DNA of 64,000 bases from Polaribacter sp. Hel_I_88 (GCF_000687935.1 NZ_JHZZ01000001.1:3792001-3856000); one strand, 5' to 3'. Numbered from the stretch's first letter, positions 17,095-26,324 are shown. Program-made: numbers and translations. The notes: a model not told the origin generated them from the letters alone.

Positions 17095-17135
17095 CCAAAA
17101 AATAATTTGTGCTGTTTTATAACTTTATAAGTGAT

Positions 17136-17162
17136 AAAAATGCTCGCTAAAAAAGCATTTTT
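17136..17162 (+). promoter_or_regulatory. Stem-loop abutting the start codon
   Basis: AAAAATGC (17136-17143) and GCATTTTT (17155-17162) form an 8-bp stem that ends exactly one base before the ATG at 17163. It would occlude the ribosome-binding region if folded. Confidence 0.55.
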
Positions 17163-17927
17163 ATGTCTAAATTACCAAAAGAAAATCGATTTATTGATGT
17201 CTCTGATTATGGAAGACCAATTGCGAGAATTATTGCAAACTCTTTAAAAGAAACTTCTTATACTCCAATAGATGTTACAATAGCCTTTGTAATTTCTGGT
17301 TTAATTGCTGTGTATTGTATTTTTAATGGTTATTATTTTGCAGCAGCTTTCTTTTTAATTTTTAAATCTATTTTAGATGCTGCAGATGGCGAATTAGCAA
17401 GATTAAAAGAAACACCTTCTTATACTGGCAGATTTTTAGACTCTATATCTGATATTATCCTGAATTTTATCATTTTTTACACACTTTGGATTATAACAGA
17501 TACCAACGTTTTATTTGCTTGTCTCGCTTTTTTCGGCATTCAATTACAAGGAACGTTGTACAATTATTATTACGTAATTCTTAGAAATAGGTTTGATGGA
17601 GATACCACAAGTAGGGTTTTTGAAAATAAAACACCTATAGCTTTGCCTGGAGAAAGTCAAAAAAACGTAAATATACTTTTCTTTTTATACAAAGCTTTCT
17701 ATGGCATATTTGACAAAATAATTTATGCTTTAGATAAAAATGCTTCTCAAGGAAAAACACTTCCAAATTGGTTGATGTCTTTAATTTCTATGTTTGGTTT
17801 AGGTTTTCAACTTTTAATAATAAGTGTTCTTTTAGTTCTAGGATTAAAAGAAATTATTATTCCTTTTTTTATAGGATATTCTGTCTTAATCTTTCTTTTT
17901 ATATTTATAAGAAAAAAATTTTATTAG
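17163..17927 (+). CDS. CDP-alcohol phosphatidyltransferase family protein
   Basis: Membrane enzyme condensing a CDP-activated lipid or alcohol with a second alcohol, releasing CMP. The 254-residue protein contains the complete signature DGxxAR-x8-GxxxDxxxD: DGELAR followed, with exact spacing, by GRFLDSISD (about residues 74-96). There are about six membrane segments. The product could be a phospholipid (phosphatidylserine, -glycerol or -inositol type); sequence does not decide. Its end overlaps the convergent UMF1 gene by 4 bp. Confidence 0.88.
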   Translation: MSKLPKENRFIDVSDYGRPIARIIANSLKETSYTPIDVTIAFVISGLIAVYCIFNGYYFAAAFFLIFKSILDAADGELARLKETPSYTGRFLDSISDIILNFIIFYTLWIITDTNVLFACLAFFGIQLQGTLYNYYYVILRNRFDGDTTSRVFENKTPIALPGESQKNVNILFFLYKAFYGIFDKIIYALDKNASQGKTLPNWLMSLISMFGLGFQLLIISVLLVLGLKEIIIPFFIGYSVLIFLFIFIRKKFY

Positions 17928-19231
17928 CTTACATATTTTGTTTTCTTTATAGTACTTAACGTAATAAAAGCGCCTAAAAAGAAAACACCTAAAGCCAACA
18001 CACTCGATTGAATTGTAAAGAAAGAAGTTAACAAACCAAATGTAACCATGCCAACAACCAAGGCAATTTTTTCTGTTACATCAAAAAAGCTAAAGTAAGA
18101 GGCTGTATCATCTGTTTTTGGTAATAATTTAGAGTATGTAGATCTAGCTAAAGATTGAATTGCCCCCATTACCAAGCCTATTAAAGCTCCTAAAATATAA
18201 AAGTAAAGTTCGATGTTTGGTGTATCTTTTGTTAAATTAAAACCGATAAAACAAACCAAACCCCAAATTGCAATGGTAATTTTTAAAGTTTTTATATTCC
18301 CGATTTTATCAGAAAGTCTAGAAAATAAAAAAGCTCCAAAAATTCCTACAAACTGAACTAATAAAATAGTTCCGATTAAATTAGCAGTTTCTAAGCCTAA
18401 AATGGTTCCGAAAATACCTGCCATTAAAATTATGGTTTGTACACCAATACTCAACATAAAAAAAGCAATTAAGAAAGTTTTTAACTCACTATACTCAAAT
18501 AATTCATTGGCTACTTTTTTTAATTCTTTAATTCCCTTTGTAAAATAATTATCTTTTGGTAACGTAACTTTTTCTGTATCTGGTAGTTTTCTATACGTAA
18601 TTTGAGCAAAACCTAACCACCATAAACCTACTAGAACAAACGAAATTTGAGAGCCAAATTGTTTATCATAAAATCCAAAAACTTCAGTTTCAATTATAAC
18701 TAAACATATTCCTAGTAATAAAATAGAACCTGAATACCCCAACATAAAACCTTTTGCACTTACTTTATCTTGCTGTTCAGGATGTGCAACTTCTGGCAAA
18801 TACGCATTGTAAAAAACAATACTTCCCCAAAAACCAATACTCGCTAAAATGGTAAATAAAATACCAACCCATAAAGTTTCTTTTCCTGTAAAAAAGAACA
18901 GACACATTACTGATATAGAGCCCAATAAGCAAAACCCTCTTAAAAATTTCTTTTTATTCCCTGCATAATCTGCAATACCAGATAACATTGGCGACATTAA
19001 AGCCACCACTAAAAAAGAAAAAGCCAAAGCATAATTATACAAAGAAGTAGGATTCCAAAGCATTCCTAAAAACTCTATTTTTCCAAAAGTATCTGCAAAT
19101 CCTTCAGAAGCTGTTAAACCAGCATAATAAATAGGAAAAACTGCAGTACTAATTACTAACGAATACACAGAATTTGCCCAATCATAAAATGCCCAAGCGT
19201 TTATTAATTTTTTATCCCCTCTTTTTAACAT
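17924..19231 (-). CDS. MFS transporter, UMF1 (Atg22-like) family
   Basis: 435 residues with about twelve membrane helices. The opening KKLINAWAFYDWANSVYS and the inter-helix LSGIADYAGNKKKFLRGF motif are diagnostic of UMF1/Atg22-like transporters. Bacterial UMF1 proteins are poorly characterised; Atg22 exports amino acids from the yeast vacuole. Inner membrane. Convergent with the CDP-alcohol enzyme (4-bp overlap of the 3' ends). Substrate unknown. Confidence 0.88.
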   Translation of the reverse strand: MLKRGDKKLINAWAFYDWANSVYSLVISTAVFPIYYAGLTASEGFADTFGKIEFLGMLWNPTSLYNYALAFSFLVVALMSPMLSGIADYAGNKKKFLRGFCLLGSISVMCLFFFTGKETLWVGILFTILASIGFWGSIVFYNAYLPEVAHPEQQDKVSAKGFMLGYSGSILLLGICLVIIETEVFGFYDKQFGSQISFVLVGLWWLGFAQITYRKLPDTEKVTLPKDNYFTKGIKELKKVANELFEYSELKTFLIAFFMLSIGVQTIILMAGIFGTILGLETANLIGTILLVQFVGIFGAFLFSRLSDKIGNIKTLKITIAIWGLVCFIGFNLTKDTPNIELYFYILGALIGLVMGAIQSLARSTYSKLLPKTDDTASYFSFFDVTEKIALVVGMVTFGLLTSFFTIQSSVLALGVFFLGAFITLSTIKKTKYVS

Positions 19232-19330
19232 GAAGTCGTTTTTTAATGATTAAATCTCGTTTTAAAAAAACGAAAATGGCAAAAATTATATTTTTAGTAT
19301 TCTTTTTTAGTATTTCAAAAATTGTCTCAC

Positions 19331-19363
19331 TAAAAAAGCCGTTCAATAAAATATTGAACGGCT
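19331..19363 (-). terminator. Terminator of the M48 peptidase gene
   Basis: Minus-strand hairpin AGCCGTTCAATA-TTT-TATTGAACGGCT (19337-19363) followed by TTTTTT. Confidence 0.92.
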
Positions 19364-19391
19364 AAATATATGAAATCTAAATGCTATTTAA

Positions 19392-20213
19392 TTAATTCAT
19401 TTGCGTATTTCCTGTTTTATTAAATTTAGCTGCATATTTTCTAGCAGTTGGTAAATAGGTTCTCAAATCTTGAATTCTAGATTCATTTGTTGGGTGTGTA
19501 CTTAAAATTGCTGGCTGAGAACTTCCTCCAGATCTTTGACTCATTCTTACCCAAACTTCAGCAGCTTCTGTACCATCATAACCAGCCATAATCATAAAAA
19601 CCAACCCTAACCTGTCTGCCTCTTGTTCGTGAACTCTACTAAACTTTAACATTCCCAAGCCAGAACCAACTCCAAATGCTGTATTCCAAATTTGTTGTGT
19701 TTGTGAGCTTTCTCCAGAAGTTCCTAAAGCAACTGCTAAACCACCTATTTGTTGCAATTGTCCTTGAGACATTCTTTCTTGACCATGTTTTGCAAAAGCG
19801 TGTGCAACTTCATGCCCCATAACTGCTGCTACTCCATTTTCATTATCACAAATTGGCATAATACCCGTGTAAAAAACAACTTTTCCTCCTGGCATACACC
19901 AAGCATTTACAGTTTCGTCTTGAATTAAATTAAATTCCCATTTATATTGATTGGCATCTTCTGCCATTCCATTTGCTCTCATAAAACGATCTACAGCAGC
20001 AGAAATATTTTGACCAACATTTTTAACTTGATTCGTCATTTCTCTATTGGTAGATAGTTTATTTTCTTCTAAAAAACCTTTGTATTGCGCAAAACTTGCA
20101 GGTAAAACCTGGGCATCGCTTACAAAATTTACACGCTTCCTTCCTGTAATTGGCACAGTACTACATTCTGTAAATAGAAATACAAATAATAATAAGGTTG
20201 TTATTTTTTTCAT
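19392..20213 (-). CDS. M48-family metallopeptidase, membrane-anchored/lipoprotein
   Basis: Zinc peptidase of the BepA/LoiP-like M48C group. With the start at 20213 the protein has 273 residues; an upstream in-frame ATG at 20243 would add ten charged residues before the signal peptide and is less likely. Hydrophobic KKITTLLLFVFLFTEC ends in a possible lipidated Cys at about 17, although the box (FTEC) is atypical. The catalytic motif is MGHEVAHAFAKHG (about 132-144), with the third zinc ligand in RVHEQEADRLG. Expected in the periplasm for outer-membrane or lipoprotein quality control. It has its own terminator. Confidence 0.9.
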   Translation of the reverse strand: MKKITTLLLFVFLFTECSTVPITGRKRVNFVSDAQVLPASFAQYKGFLEENKLSTNREMTNQVKNVGQNISAAVDRFMRANGMAEDANQYKWEFNLIQDETVNAWCMPGGKVVFYTGIMPICDNENGVAAVMGHEVAHAFAKHGQERMSQGQLQQIGGLAVALGTSGESSQTQQIWNTAFGVGSGLGMLKFSRVHEQEADRLGLVFMIMAGYDGTEAAEVWVRMSQRSGGSSQPAILSTHPTNESRIQDLRTYLPTARKYAAKFNKTGNTQMN

Positions 20214-20306
20214 TTTTAAATATCTTTTGATTTTCGGTAGCAATTTATTAATTATTTAATTAATATTTGTGCTTTATTAGTTCTTAAAGTAACTTCAATA
20301 CATATT

Positions 20307-21182
20307 ATGGAATCTTTTTTCGATAAAGAAAAATTAACATCAAGCTTAAAAATTCCAAAAGCAGTTCAGTTTTTTTTTAAAACTACGTACTTTTTTTCTG
20401 AAAGCATCACTCTATATTTTGCTTCAAAATTATTTACAACGCCCATCAATTTTAAAACACCTAAAAGGGAATTAGGTATGGAAGAAGCTGCACAGAAAAA
20501 GACATTGCATGTTGCATCTATAAAAAAAGACATTCATATTTTGTCTTATGGTTATTCAGATAAAAAAGTTTTATTTGCTCATGGTTGGGCAGGAAGAAGA
20601 ACTCAACTATTTTTGATTGCCAATTTGTTACTAGAAAAAGGGTTTATGGTTATTGCTTTTGATGCACCTTCGCATGGAAAATCAACAGGAAAAACAACGA
20701 ATATATTAGAATATATAGAAAGTATAAAAGCTATAAACAAAGAGTTTGGTCCTTTTGAAGCTGCTGTTGGGCATTCTTTTGGAGGAATGGCAATTACGAA
20801 TGCACAAGCAAATCAAGAAATATTTAAATGTTTGATTACAGTTGGTTCTGGTGATAAAATTGAAGATATTTTAATTAATTTTGCACAAAATATAGGTCTA
20901 AACACAAATTTTGGTCATCAGCTTAAAAAATATTTTGAAAAAAAGTGGAACATCAAACTCGTTGATTATGACACGAATGAAGTTGCAAAAAAAATAAACG
21001 TTCCTGTTTTGGTAGTTCATGATGTTTTAGATGGAGATGTGGCTGTAAGTTGTGCCATAAATATTCGTCTAAATTTAAAGAAAGGAAAATTGTTAATTTC
21101 AGAAGGATTAGGACACACAAAAATTCTTCGAGATCAAGAAACAGCTAACAATATTATAAATTTTATAAAACAAAACAAATGA
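20307..21182 (+). CDS. Alpha/beta hydrolase
   Basis: 291 residues. Oxyanion-region HGWAGRRTQ (about 92), FDAPSHGKS, nucleophile elbow GHSFGG (Ser about 155), an Asp in VVHDVLDGDVAV (about 238) and a final His in GLGHTKILRD (about 270) give a full Ser-Asp-His triad. No signal peptide, so cytosolic. Its TGA overlaps the ATG of msrB (ATGA, 21179-21182), so translation is coupled. Substrate unknown. Confidence 0.85.
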   Translation: MESFFDKEKLTSSLKIPKAVQFFFKTTYFFSESITLYFASKLFTTPINFKTPKRELGMEEAAQKKTLHVASIKKDIHILSYGYSDKKVLFAHGWAGRRTQLFLIANLLLEKGFMVIAFDAPSHGKSTGKTTNILEYIESIKAINKEFGPFEAAVGHSFGGMAITNAQANQEIFKCLITVGSGDKIEDILINFAQNIGLNTNFGHQLKKYFEKKWNIKLVDYDTNEVAKKINVPVLVVHDVLDGDVAVSCAINIRLNLKKGKLLISEGLGHTKILRDQETANNIINFIKQNK

Positions 21183-21658
21183 AAAAATTAGCAAGTATAT
21201 GTATTTTAGTATTGATGATCAGTTGTGTTGGAACTGCGCAAAATTCATCCAAAGAAAAAAAGACATATAAAGTAGAAAAAACAAGTGCTGAATGGAAAGA
21301 GCAATTATCGCCAATTGCCTATAATGTTTTACGCGAAGCTGGTACAGAAAGACCTTTTACAAGTCCATTAAATGATATAAAAAAGCCAGGAACTTTTGTT
21401 TGTGCAGGTTGTAAAACACCTTTGTATAAAACTGAACATAAATTCGATTCAGGAACTGGTTGGCCTTCTTTTGACAGAGCTATAAAAGGCAGTGTAGAAT
21501 TAGATGTAGATTATAAAATTGGTTATGCAAGAACCGAATTAAAATGTAATACTTGTGGTGGTCATTTAGGGCATTCGTTTGATGATGGCCCTCAAAAAAC
21601 TACAGGAAAACGCCATTGTATTAATGGTGCTGCTTTAGAGTTTATTGCAGAAAAATAG
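21179..21658 (+). CDS. msrB: Exported peptide-methionine (R)-S-oxide reductase MsrB
   Basis: Reduces methionine-R-sulfoxide in proteins. Residues 1-21 are a signal (KKLASICILVLMISCVG, with a possible lipobox Cys at 16), so it acts in the periplasm or on the envelope. The MsrB domain has zinc cysteines in CAGC and CNTCGGHLGHSF, the SGTGWPSFDRA motif and catalytic Cys in KRHCINGAAL. The resolving partner is not evident. 159 residues, normal for MsrB plus a signal. Coupled to the preceding hydrolase gene by an ATGA overlap. Confidence 0.95.
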   Translation: MKKLASICILVLMISCVGTAQNSSKEKKTYKVEKTSAEWKEQLSPIAYNVLREAGTERPFTSPLNDIKKPGTFVCAGCKTPLYKTEHKFDSGTGWPSFDRAIKGSVELDVDYKIGYARTELKCNTCGGHLGHSFDDGPQKTTGKRHCINGAALEFIAEK

Positions 21659-21685
21659 GTTATAAATCTCTTTTAAAATTATTAT

Positions 21686-21724
21686 AAATACCTTCAAATA
21701 TTGTTTTGGAGGTATTTGCTTTTT
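21686..21724 (+). terminator. Imperfect terminator after msrB
   Basis: AAATACCTTC pairs with GGAGGTATTT (one mismatch), followed by GCTTTTT. 28 bp past the msrB stop. Confidence 0.6.
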
Positions 21725-21841
21725 ACATCGTAAGTGAAGCATGATTTTTACTATACTTAAAGTAAATTTATTTCTGTTTATAAAAAAGCAAATTGAAAAT
21801 CTATTTTTATTTCTTACATTTAAAGTCTTAATATCAAGTTG

Positions 21842-22366
21842 ATGGATAAAATTGAAATTGCAGATTTATTAGAAGAAAAACATAAAGATTTGTTTTTATG
21901 GATCAACAATCAGCCTATAGAAATTTGGGAAAAAGGCCCAAAAGATAAATGGACAGCAGGTCAACATATTCAACATTTGGTTGATAGTTTGCAATTGTTA
22001 AATAACGCGTTAAGTTACCCAAGGTTCTTTTTAAAATATAAATTTGGTTTGGCAAACAGACCTTCTAGAGACTATAAAACTGTGGCAAAAAGGTATGATG
22101 ACAAATTGGAAGAAAATCAAGATAGAGCTACAAAATTTAATCAAAATTTAAAAAAACCAACGTTAAAAGGAAGAGAACATTTATTAACAAGGTTGCAAAT
22201 TCAGCAGAAAAAATTGCAATATAAAACTAAAAAAATAAGTGAGAAAAATTTAGACACGTTGGTAATTCCTCATCCATTAATGGGAAAAATGACTGTGAGA
22301 GAAATTATTATGTGGACAGCTCATCATACAGAACATCATACAGAAACCTTAAAATTATTATATTAA
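21842..22366 (+). CDS. DinB-like metal-binding helical protein
   Basis: 174 residues from the ATG at 21842 (a TTG directly before it would add one residue). DinB/YfiT-type four-helix bundle: first metal-ligand helix TAGQHIQHLVDSLQ and last helix MWTAHHTEHHTETLK supply the His ligands. Family members include bacillithiol/mycothiol-linked transferases and many proteins of unknown role. Immediately followed, with no gap, by a TTG-initiated membrane-protein gene. Confidence 0.85.
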   Translation: MDKIEIADLLEEKHKDLFLWINNQPIEIWEKGPKDKWTAGQHIQHLVDSLQLLNNALSYPRFFLKYKFGLANRPSRDYKTVAKRYDDKLEENQDRATKFNQNLKKPTLKGREHLLTRLQIQQKKLQYKTKKISEKNLDTLVIPHPLMGKMTVREIIMWTAHHTEHHTETLKLLY

Positions 22367-22807
22367 TTGACTAAGATAATTCGTAAACCCTATTTATTTT
22401 TCTTTGGATTATCGATAATAACATTTATAGCTAGTTTTATTTTTAGTGATAAAAGTTTAGATTTTTCATTTTACGACACTTATTTTGGTATTTCGTATCA
22501 ATATTTTTGTCAATTTTCGGCCATTTTTTATTTGATGATAGCCTTGAACTATTTTGCGCTACATTGGACGGAAAAACAACCCATAAAATGGTTAACAATA
22601 ACTCATATAATTTTTCAATTACTCTCTCTACTCCTTTTGTTTACAAAAGATCATTGGAATTGGATTGGCGATACAACTTCAACAAATTATAATATTCCAA
22701 ATAACAATGCTAATTTTTTAGTATTCTTATCCATCTTTTTATTTATAGTATCCATTTTTATTCATTTAGTGAACTTTTTTGCAAGTCTGCTTTTAAAAAG
22801 AAATTAA
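22367..22807 (+). CDS. Four-helix membrane protein, TTG start
   Basis: Unrecognised 146-residue integral membrane protein. The TTG at 22367 directly follows the DinB stop TAA, so reinitiation is likely; no ATG gives the first helix. Helices are at about 9-27, 45-63, 76-92 and 116-142. The segment FSFYDTYFGISYQYFCQFSA after helix 1 recalls the DTYFVVAHFHY region of haem-copper oxidase subunit I, but the active-site histidines are not present, so a related fold rather than an oxidase is the most that can be said. Confidence 0.72.
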   Translation: MTKIIRKPYLFFFGLSIITFIASFIFSDKSLDFSFYDTYFGISYQYFCQFSAIFYLMIALNYFALHWTEKQPIKWLTITHIIFQLLSLLLLFTKDHWNWIGDTTSTNYNIPNNNANFLVFLSIFLFIVSIFIHLVNFFASLLLKRN

Positions 22808-22832
22808 TCTTTTATAAGCGAGTTGTTATAAT

Positions 22833-22840
22833 TATATTTG
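22833..22840 (+). promoter_or_regulatory. -7 box of ffh
   Basis: TATATTTG, exact consensus, 25 bp before the ffh ATG. Confidence 0.6.
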
Positions 22841-22865
22841 TATCTACTAAAAAAGAATACAAATT

Positions 22866-24194
22866 ATGTTTAATAATTTAAGTGAAAAACTAGATAAAGC
22901 CTTACACACCTTAAAAGGTCATGGGCAAATTACAGAAATAAATGTTGCAGAAACTTTAAAAGAAGTTAGAAGAGCACTTTTAGATGCCGATGTTAACTTT
23001 AAAATTGCCAAAGAATTTACTAAAAAAGTACAAACTGAAGCTTTAGGACAAGATGTTTTAACAACTTTAAATCCTGGACAATTAATGGTTAAGTTGGTTA
23101 AAGACGAACTTACAAAATTAATGGGTGGTGAAACTGTTGGTATTAATTTACAAGGCTCACCAACTGTAATTTTAATGTCTGGTTTGCAAGGTTCTGGAAA
23201 AACTACTTTTTCTGGAAAACTAGCAAATTACTTAAAAACCAAAAAATCTAAACAAGTTCTTTTAGTAGGTTGTGATGTGTATAGACCTGCAGCAATTAAC
23301 CAATTACAAGTTGTTGGAGAACAAATTGGTGTAGAAGTATATGCAGAAGTTGGCAACAATAACCCTGTAGAAATTTCTAAAAACGCCATTGCACACGCAA
23401 AAGCAACTGGCAAGAATGTTGTAATTATTGATACTGCTGGACGTTTAGCTGTAGATCAAGAAATGATGACAGAAATTTCTAACATTCATAAAACTGTAAA
23501 TCCACAAGAAACTTTATTTGTGGTAGATTCTATGACTGGGCAAGATGCTGTAAACACTGCAAAAGCATTTAACGACATTTTAAATTTTGATGGTGTTGTA
23601 CTTACAAAATTAGATGGAGATACAAGAGGTGGTGCTGCATTATCTATTAAATCTGTAGTTGATAAACCAATTAAGTTTATTGGAACTGGAGAAAAAATGG
23701 AAGCCATTGATGTTTTTTATCCAGATAGAATGGCTGACAGGATTTTGGGAATGGGAGATGTTATTTCTCTTGTGGAAAGAGCCCAAGATCAATATGATGA
23801 AGCAGAAGCAAGAAAATTACAGAAAAAAATTGCTAAAAATCAGTTTGGTTTCGACGACTTTTTAAGTCAGATTCAGCAAATCAAAAAGATGGGAAGCATG
23901 AAAGATTTAATGGGCATGATTCCAGGAGCAGGAAAAGCAATGAAAGATGTAGATATAGATGATGATGCTTTTAAAGGAATTGAAGCAATAATCCATTCTA
24001 TGACTCCTGCAGAAAGAAGCACACCTTCAACAATAAATGCTAGCAGAAAAAAGAGAATTGCAAAAGGCTCTGGAACTTCAATTACAGAAGTAAACCAGTT
24101 GATGAAGCAATTCAACCAAATGAGTAAAATGATGAAAATGATGCAAGGTGGAGGAGGCAAAAAGATGATGCAAATGATGAAAGGGATGAAGTAA
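22866..24194 (+). CDS. ffh: Signal recognition particle protein Ffh
   Basis: SRP54 homologue that binds signal sequences and 4.5S RNA and delivers ribosomes to FtsY. 442 residues: N domain (1-95), G domain with G1 GLQGSGKTT (about 107), DTAGRL, and TKLDGDTRGGAAL, then a Met-rich M domain (about 300-442) ending in repeated MMKMMQ-type sequence. Length and order are standard. Own promoter at 22833. Confidence 0.97.
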   Translation: MFNNLSEKLDKALHTLKGHGQITEINVAETLKEVRRALLDADVNFKIAKEFTKKVQTEALGQDVLTTLNPGQLMVKLVKDELTKLMGGETVGINLQGSPTVILMSGLQGSGKTTFSGKLANYLKTKKSKQVLLVGCDVYRPAAINQLQVVGEQIGVEVYAEVGNNNPVEISKNAIAHAKATGKNVVIIDTAGRLAVDQEMMTEISNIHKTVNPQETLFVVDSMTGQDAVNTAKAFNDILNFDGVVLTKLDGDTRGGAALSIKSVVDKPIKFIGTGEKMEAIDVFYPDRMADRILGMGDVISLVERAQDQYDEAEARKLQKKIAKNQFGFDDFLSQIQQIKKMGSMKDLMGMIPGAGKAMKDVDIDDDAFKGIEAIIHSMTPAERSTPSTINASRKKRIAKGSGTSITEVNQLMKQFNQMSKMMKMMQGGGGKKMMQMMKGMK

Positions 24195-24198
24195 TTTG

Positions 24199-24263
24199 AA
24201 GTTAGGAGTTAGGAGTTAGGAGTTAGGAGTTAGGAGTTAGGAGTTAGGAGTTAGGAGTTAGGA
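24199..24263. repeat. Heptanucleotide tandem array GAGTTAG, eight copies
   Basis: Perfect 7-bp units (GAGTTAG) from 24206 to 24261 with partial copies on each side, starting five bases after the ffh stop. Confidence 0.95.
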
Positions 24264-24328
24264 AAAATAAAAAAGAACTTTGCGCTTTTGCCACTTTGTA
24301 AGAAAAATTTAAGGTTTAAACTTTTAAT

Positions 24329-24378
24329 CTTGAACTTTGAACTTTGAACTTTGAACTTTGAACTTTGAACCTTGAACC
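24329..24378. repeat. Heptanucleotide tandem array TTTGAAC, seven copies
   Basis: Five perfect TTTGAAC units flanked by one CTTGAAC on each side (24329-24377). Unrelated to the GAGTTAG array 65 bp away except for the identical 7-bp period. Confidence 0.93.
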
Positions 24379-24447
24379 TAATTACGTTAATAATAAAACA
24401 AAACATTTAATTCAGAACACTCTTAAATTAAATATTCTATAAAAAAC

Positions 24448-25323
24448 ATGACAATTTTAGACGGAAAAAAAACAGCAGCAGACATTAAAGAAGAAATTGC
24501 TTTAGAGGTTCATGAATTAAAAAATAATGGACAAGACTCTCCACATCTTGCTGCCATAATTGTTGGGAATAATGGCGCTAGTATCACTTACGTAAATGCA
24601 AAAGTAAAAGCTTGCGAACGTGTTGGTTTTGAATCAACATTAATAAGACTTCCTGAAGATATTACAGAAGAAGAACTACTAAATGAAATTGCAGTTTTAA
24701 ATGTTGATAATGATATTGATGGTTTTATAGTTCAATTGCCTTTACCAAGTCATATAGATGAACAAAAAGTAATCATGGCAATTGATCCTAATAAAGATGT
24801 TGATGGTTTTCATCCAACAAATGTTGGTAAAATGGCTTTAAACTTACCTACTTTTATTTCTGCAACTCCTTTTGGTATTTTAGAATTATTGGATAGATAT
24901 AATGTTGAAACCTCAGGAAAACACGTAGTTGTTTTAGGAAGAAGTCATATTGTTGGTAGCCCAATGAGTATTTTACTGTCACAAAAAAGAAAGGTTGGAA
25001 ATGCAACTGTAACTATGTGCCATAGTAGAACTAAAAATTTGAAAGAAATCACTTTGCAGGCAGATATTATAGTTGCTGCCATTGGAATTCCTGAATTTTT
25101 GAAAGCAGATATGGTGAAAGACAATGTAACAGTTATTGATGTTGGAATTACAAGATTGGCAGATTCTAGCAAAAAAAATGGCTATAGATTAGCTGGTGAT
25201 GTTGCCTTTGAAGAAGTTGCCAAAAAAGCTGCATTTATTACACCAGTTCCTGGAGGAGTTGGCCCAATGACAATTGCTATGCTACTAAAAAACACATTAT
25301 TGGCTTGTAAAAGAAGGAATTAA
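24448..25323 (+). CDS. folD: Bifunctional methylenetetrahydrofolate dehydrogenase/cyclohydrolase
   Basis: Interconverts 5,10-methylene- and 10-formyl-tetrahydrofolate with NADP, supplying one-carbon units for purines, fMet and thymidylate. 291 residues with [16 protein letters not shown] (catalytic Lys), [21 protein letters not shown], the nucleotide-binding [11 protein letters not shown] and [11 protein letters not shown]. All family signatures are intact. A YitT gene begins 13 bp after it. Confidence 0.97.
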   Translation: MTILDGKKTAADIKEEIALEVHELKNNGQDSPHLAAIIVGNNGASITYVNAKVKACERVGFESTLIRLPEDITEEELLNEIAVLNVDNDIDGFIVQLPLPSHIDEQKVIMAIDPNKDVDGFHPTNVGKMALNLPTFISATPFGILELLDRYNVETSGKHVVVLGRSHIVGSPMSILLSQKRKVGNATVTMCHSRTKNLKEITLQADIIVAAIGIPEFLKADMVKDNVTVIDVGITRLADSSKKNGYRLAGDVAFEEVAKKAAFITPVPGGVGPMTIAMLLKNTLLACKRRN

Positions 25324-25336
25324 AAATAAAAACTAA

Positions 25337-26254
25337 ATGGAATATAAAAAGACCAGTGATCACTTTTTTGAATATTTTCAAGTACTAATTGGAATCTTTT
25401 TAACTAGTTTAGGTTTAAAAGCTTTTTTATTACCCAATGGTTTTTTAGATGGTGGAGTTACAGGAATTGCGCTGTTGGTTAAAACTCAAGTAGATATTAA
25501 CATGTCTTATTTACTGGTTATTATAAGTATTCCATTTTTAATATTAGGCTATTTTACAGTATCTAAAAGAATAGTTATCAAATCTGTTATTAGTATTCTT
25601 GGTGTAGCTTTATTTATTCATTTCGAAAACTTTCAAACCATTACCAATGACAAATTACTAATCTCCATCTTTGGAGGATTATTAGTTGGCTCTGGAATTG
25701 GTATTGCTATTAGAAACGGTTCTGTTTTAGACGGTTCAGAAATTCTTGGAGTTTTTATTAACGATAAATTCGGAATAAGTATTGGACGTGTTATTTTAGT
25801 TTTTAACATTATATTATTCTCTATTACAGCTTTTGTAATTTCTATTGAAATAGCACTCTACTCTATTTTAACTTATATTATCGCTGCAAAAGTTACAGAT
25901 ACAGTTATAGAAGGTTTTGAAGATTTTATTGGTATTACCATCGTTTCTAAAAAATACGATTTAATTAAAGTTGCAATTTTAGAAGAATTAGGCGTTGGTT
26001 TAACTGTTTATAAAGGGAGTTCTGGTTTTGGTAGTAAAGGTCATGCAGAAGACTTTGATATTATTCATACTATTATTAATAGAATTGATATCAAAAAAAT
26101 GTACTCAACTATAAGCGATATAGACAAAGAAGCTTTTATTGTAGAATTTGATGTAAATAATGTAAAAGGTGGTGTTTTAAGACATTATTTAAATAAAAAG
26201 AAAAATGCAAAATTTTTAGACTTGAAATCTTCAGTTTTAAACGAAGAAAAATAA
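25337..26254 (+). CDS. YitT-family membrane protein (DUF161 + DUF2179)
   Basis: 305 residues: a membrane part of about five to six helices (residues 14-210; GIFLTSLGLKAFLLPNGF and GGLLVGSGIGIAIRNGSVLDG are typical of YitT) followed by a soluble DUF2179 domain (about 215-290). Family function is unknown; DUF2179 has a nucleotide-binding-like fold. Cotranscribed with folD by spacing. A bidirectional terminator follows. Confidence 0.88.
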   Translation: MEYKKTSDHFFEYFQVLIGIFLTSLGLKAFLLPNGFLDGGVTGIALLVKTQVDINMSYLLVIISIPFLILGYFTVSKRIVIKSVISILGVALFIHFENFQTITNDKLLISIFGGLLVGSGIGIAIRNGSVLDGSEILGVFINDKFGISIGRVILVFNIILFSITAFVISIEIALYSILTYIIAAKVTDTVIEGFEDFIGITIVSKKYDLIKVAILEELGVGLTVYKGSSGFGSKGHAEDFDIIHTIINRIDIKKMYSTISDIDKEAFIVEFDVNNVKGGVLRHYLNKKKNAKFLDLKSSVLNEEK

Positions 26255-26270
26255 GTAATAAATTAAACTA

Positions 26271-26310
26271 AAAAACGCTATTTAAATTAATTTAAATAGC
26301 GTTTTTTTTA
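26271..26310. terminator. Bidirectional terminator
   Basis: AAAAACGCTATTTAAA pairs with TTTAAATAGCGTTTTT around TTAA, with A/T runs on both sides, between convergent genes. Confidence 0.9.
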
Positions 26311-26324
26311 TTATGTTTTTAACC

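Noticed and set aside
22367..22807. Haem-copper oxidase subunit
   Set aside because: Only a short DTYF motif is shared and the metal-ligand histidines are missing.
24199..24378. CRISPR array candidate
   Set aside because: The repeats are 7 bp and directly adjacent with no spacers; no cas genes are present.
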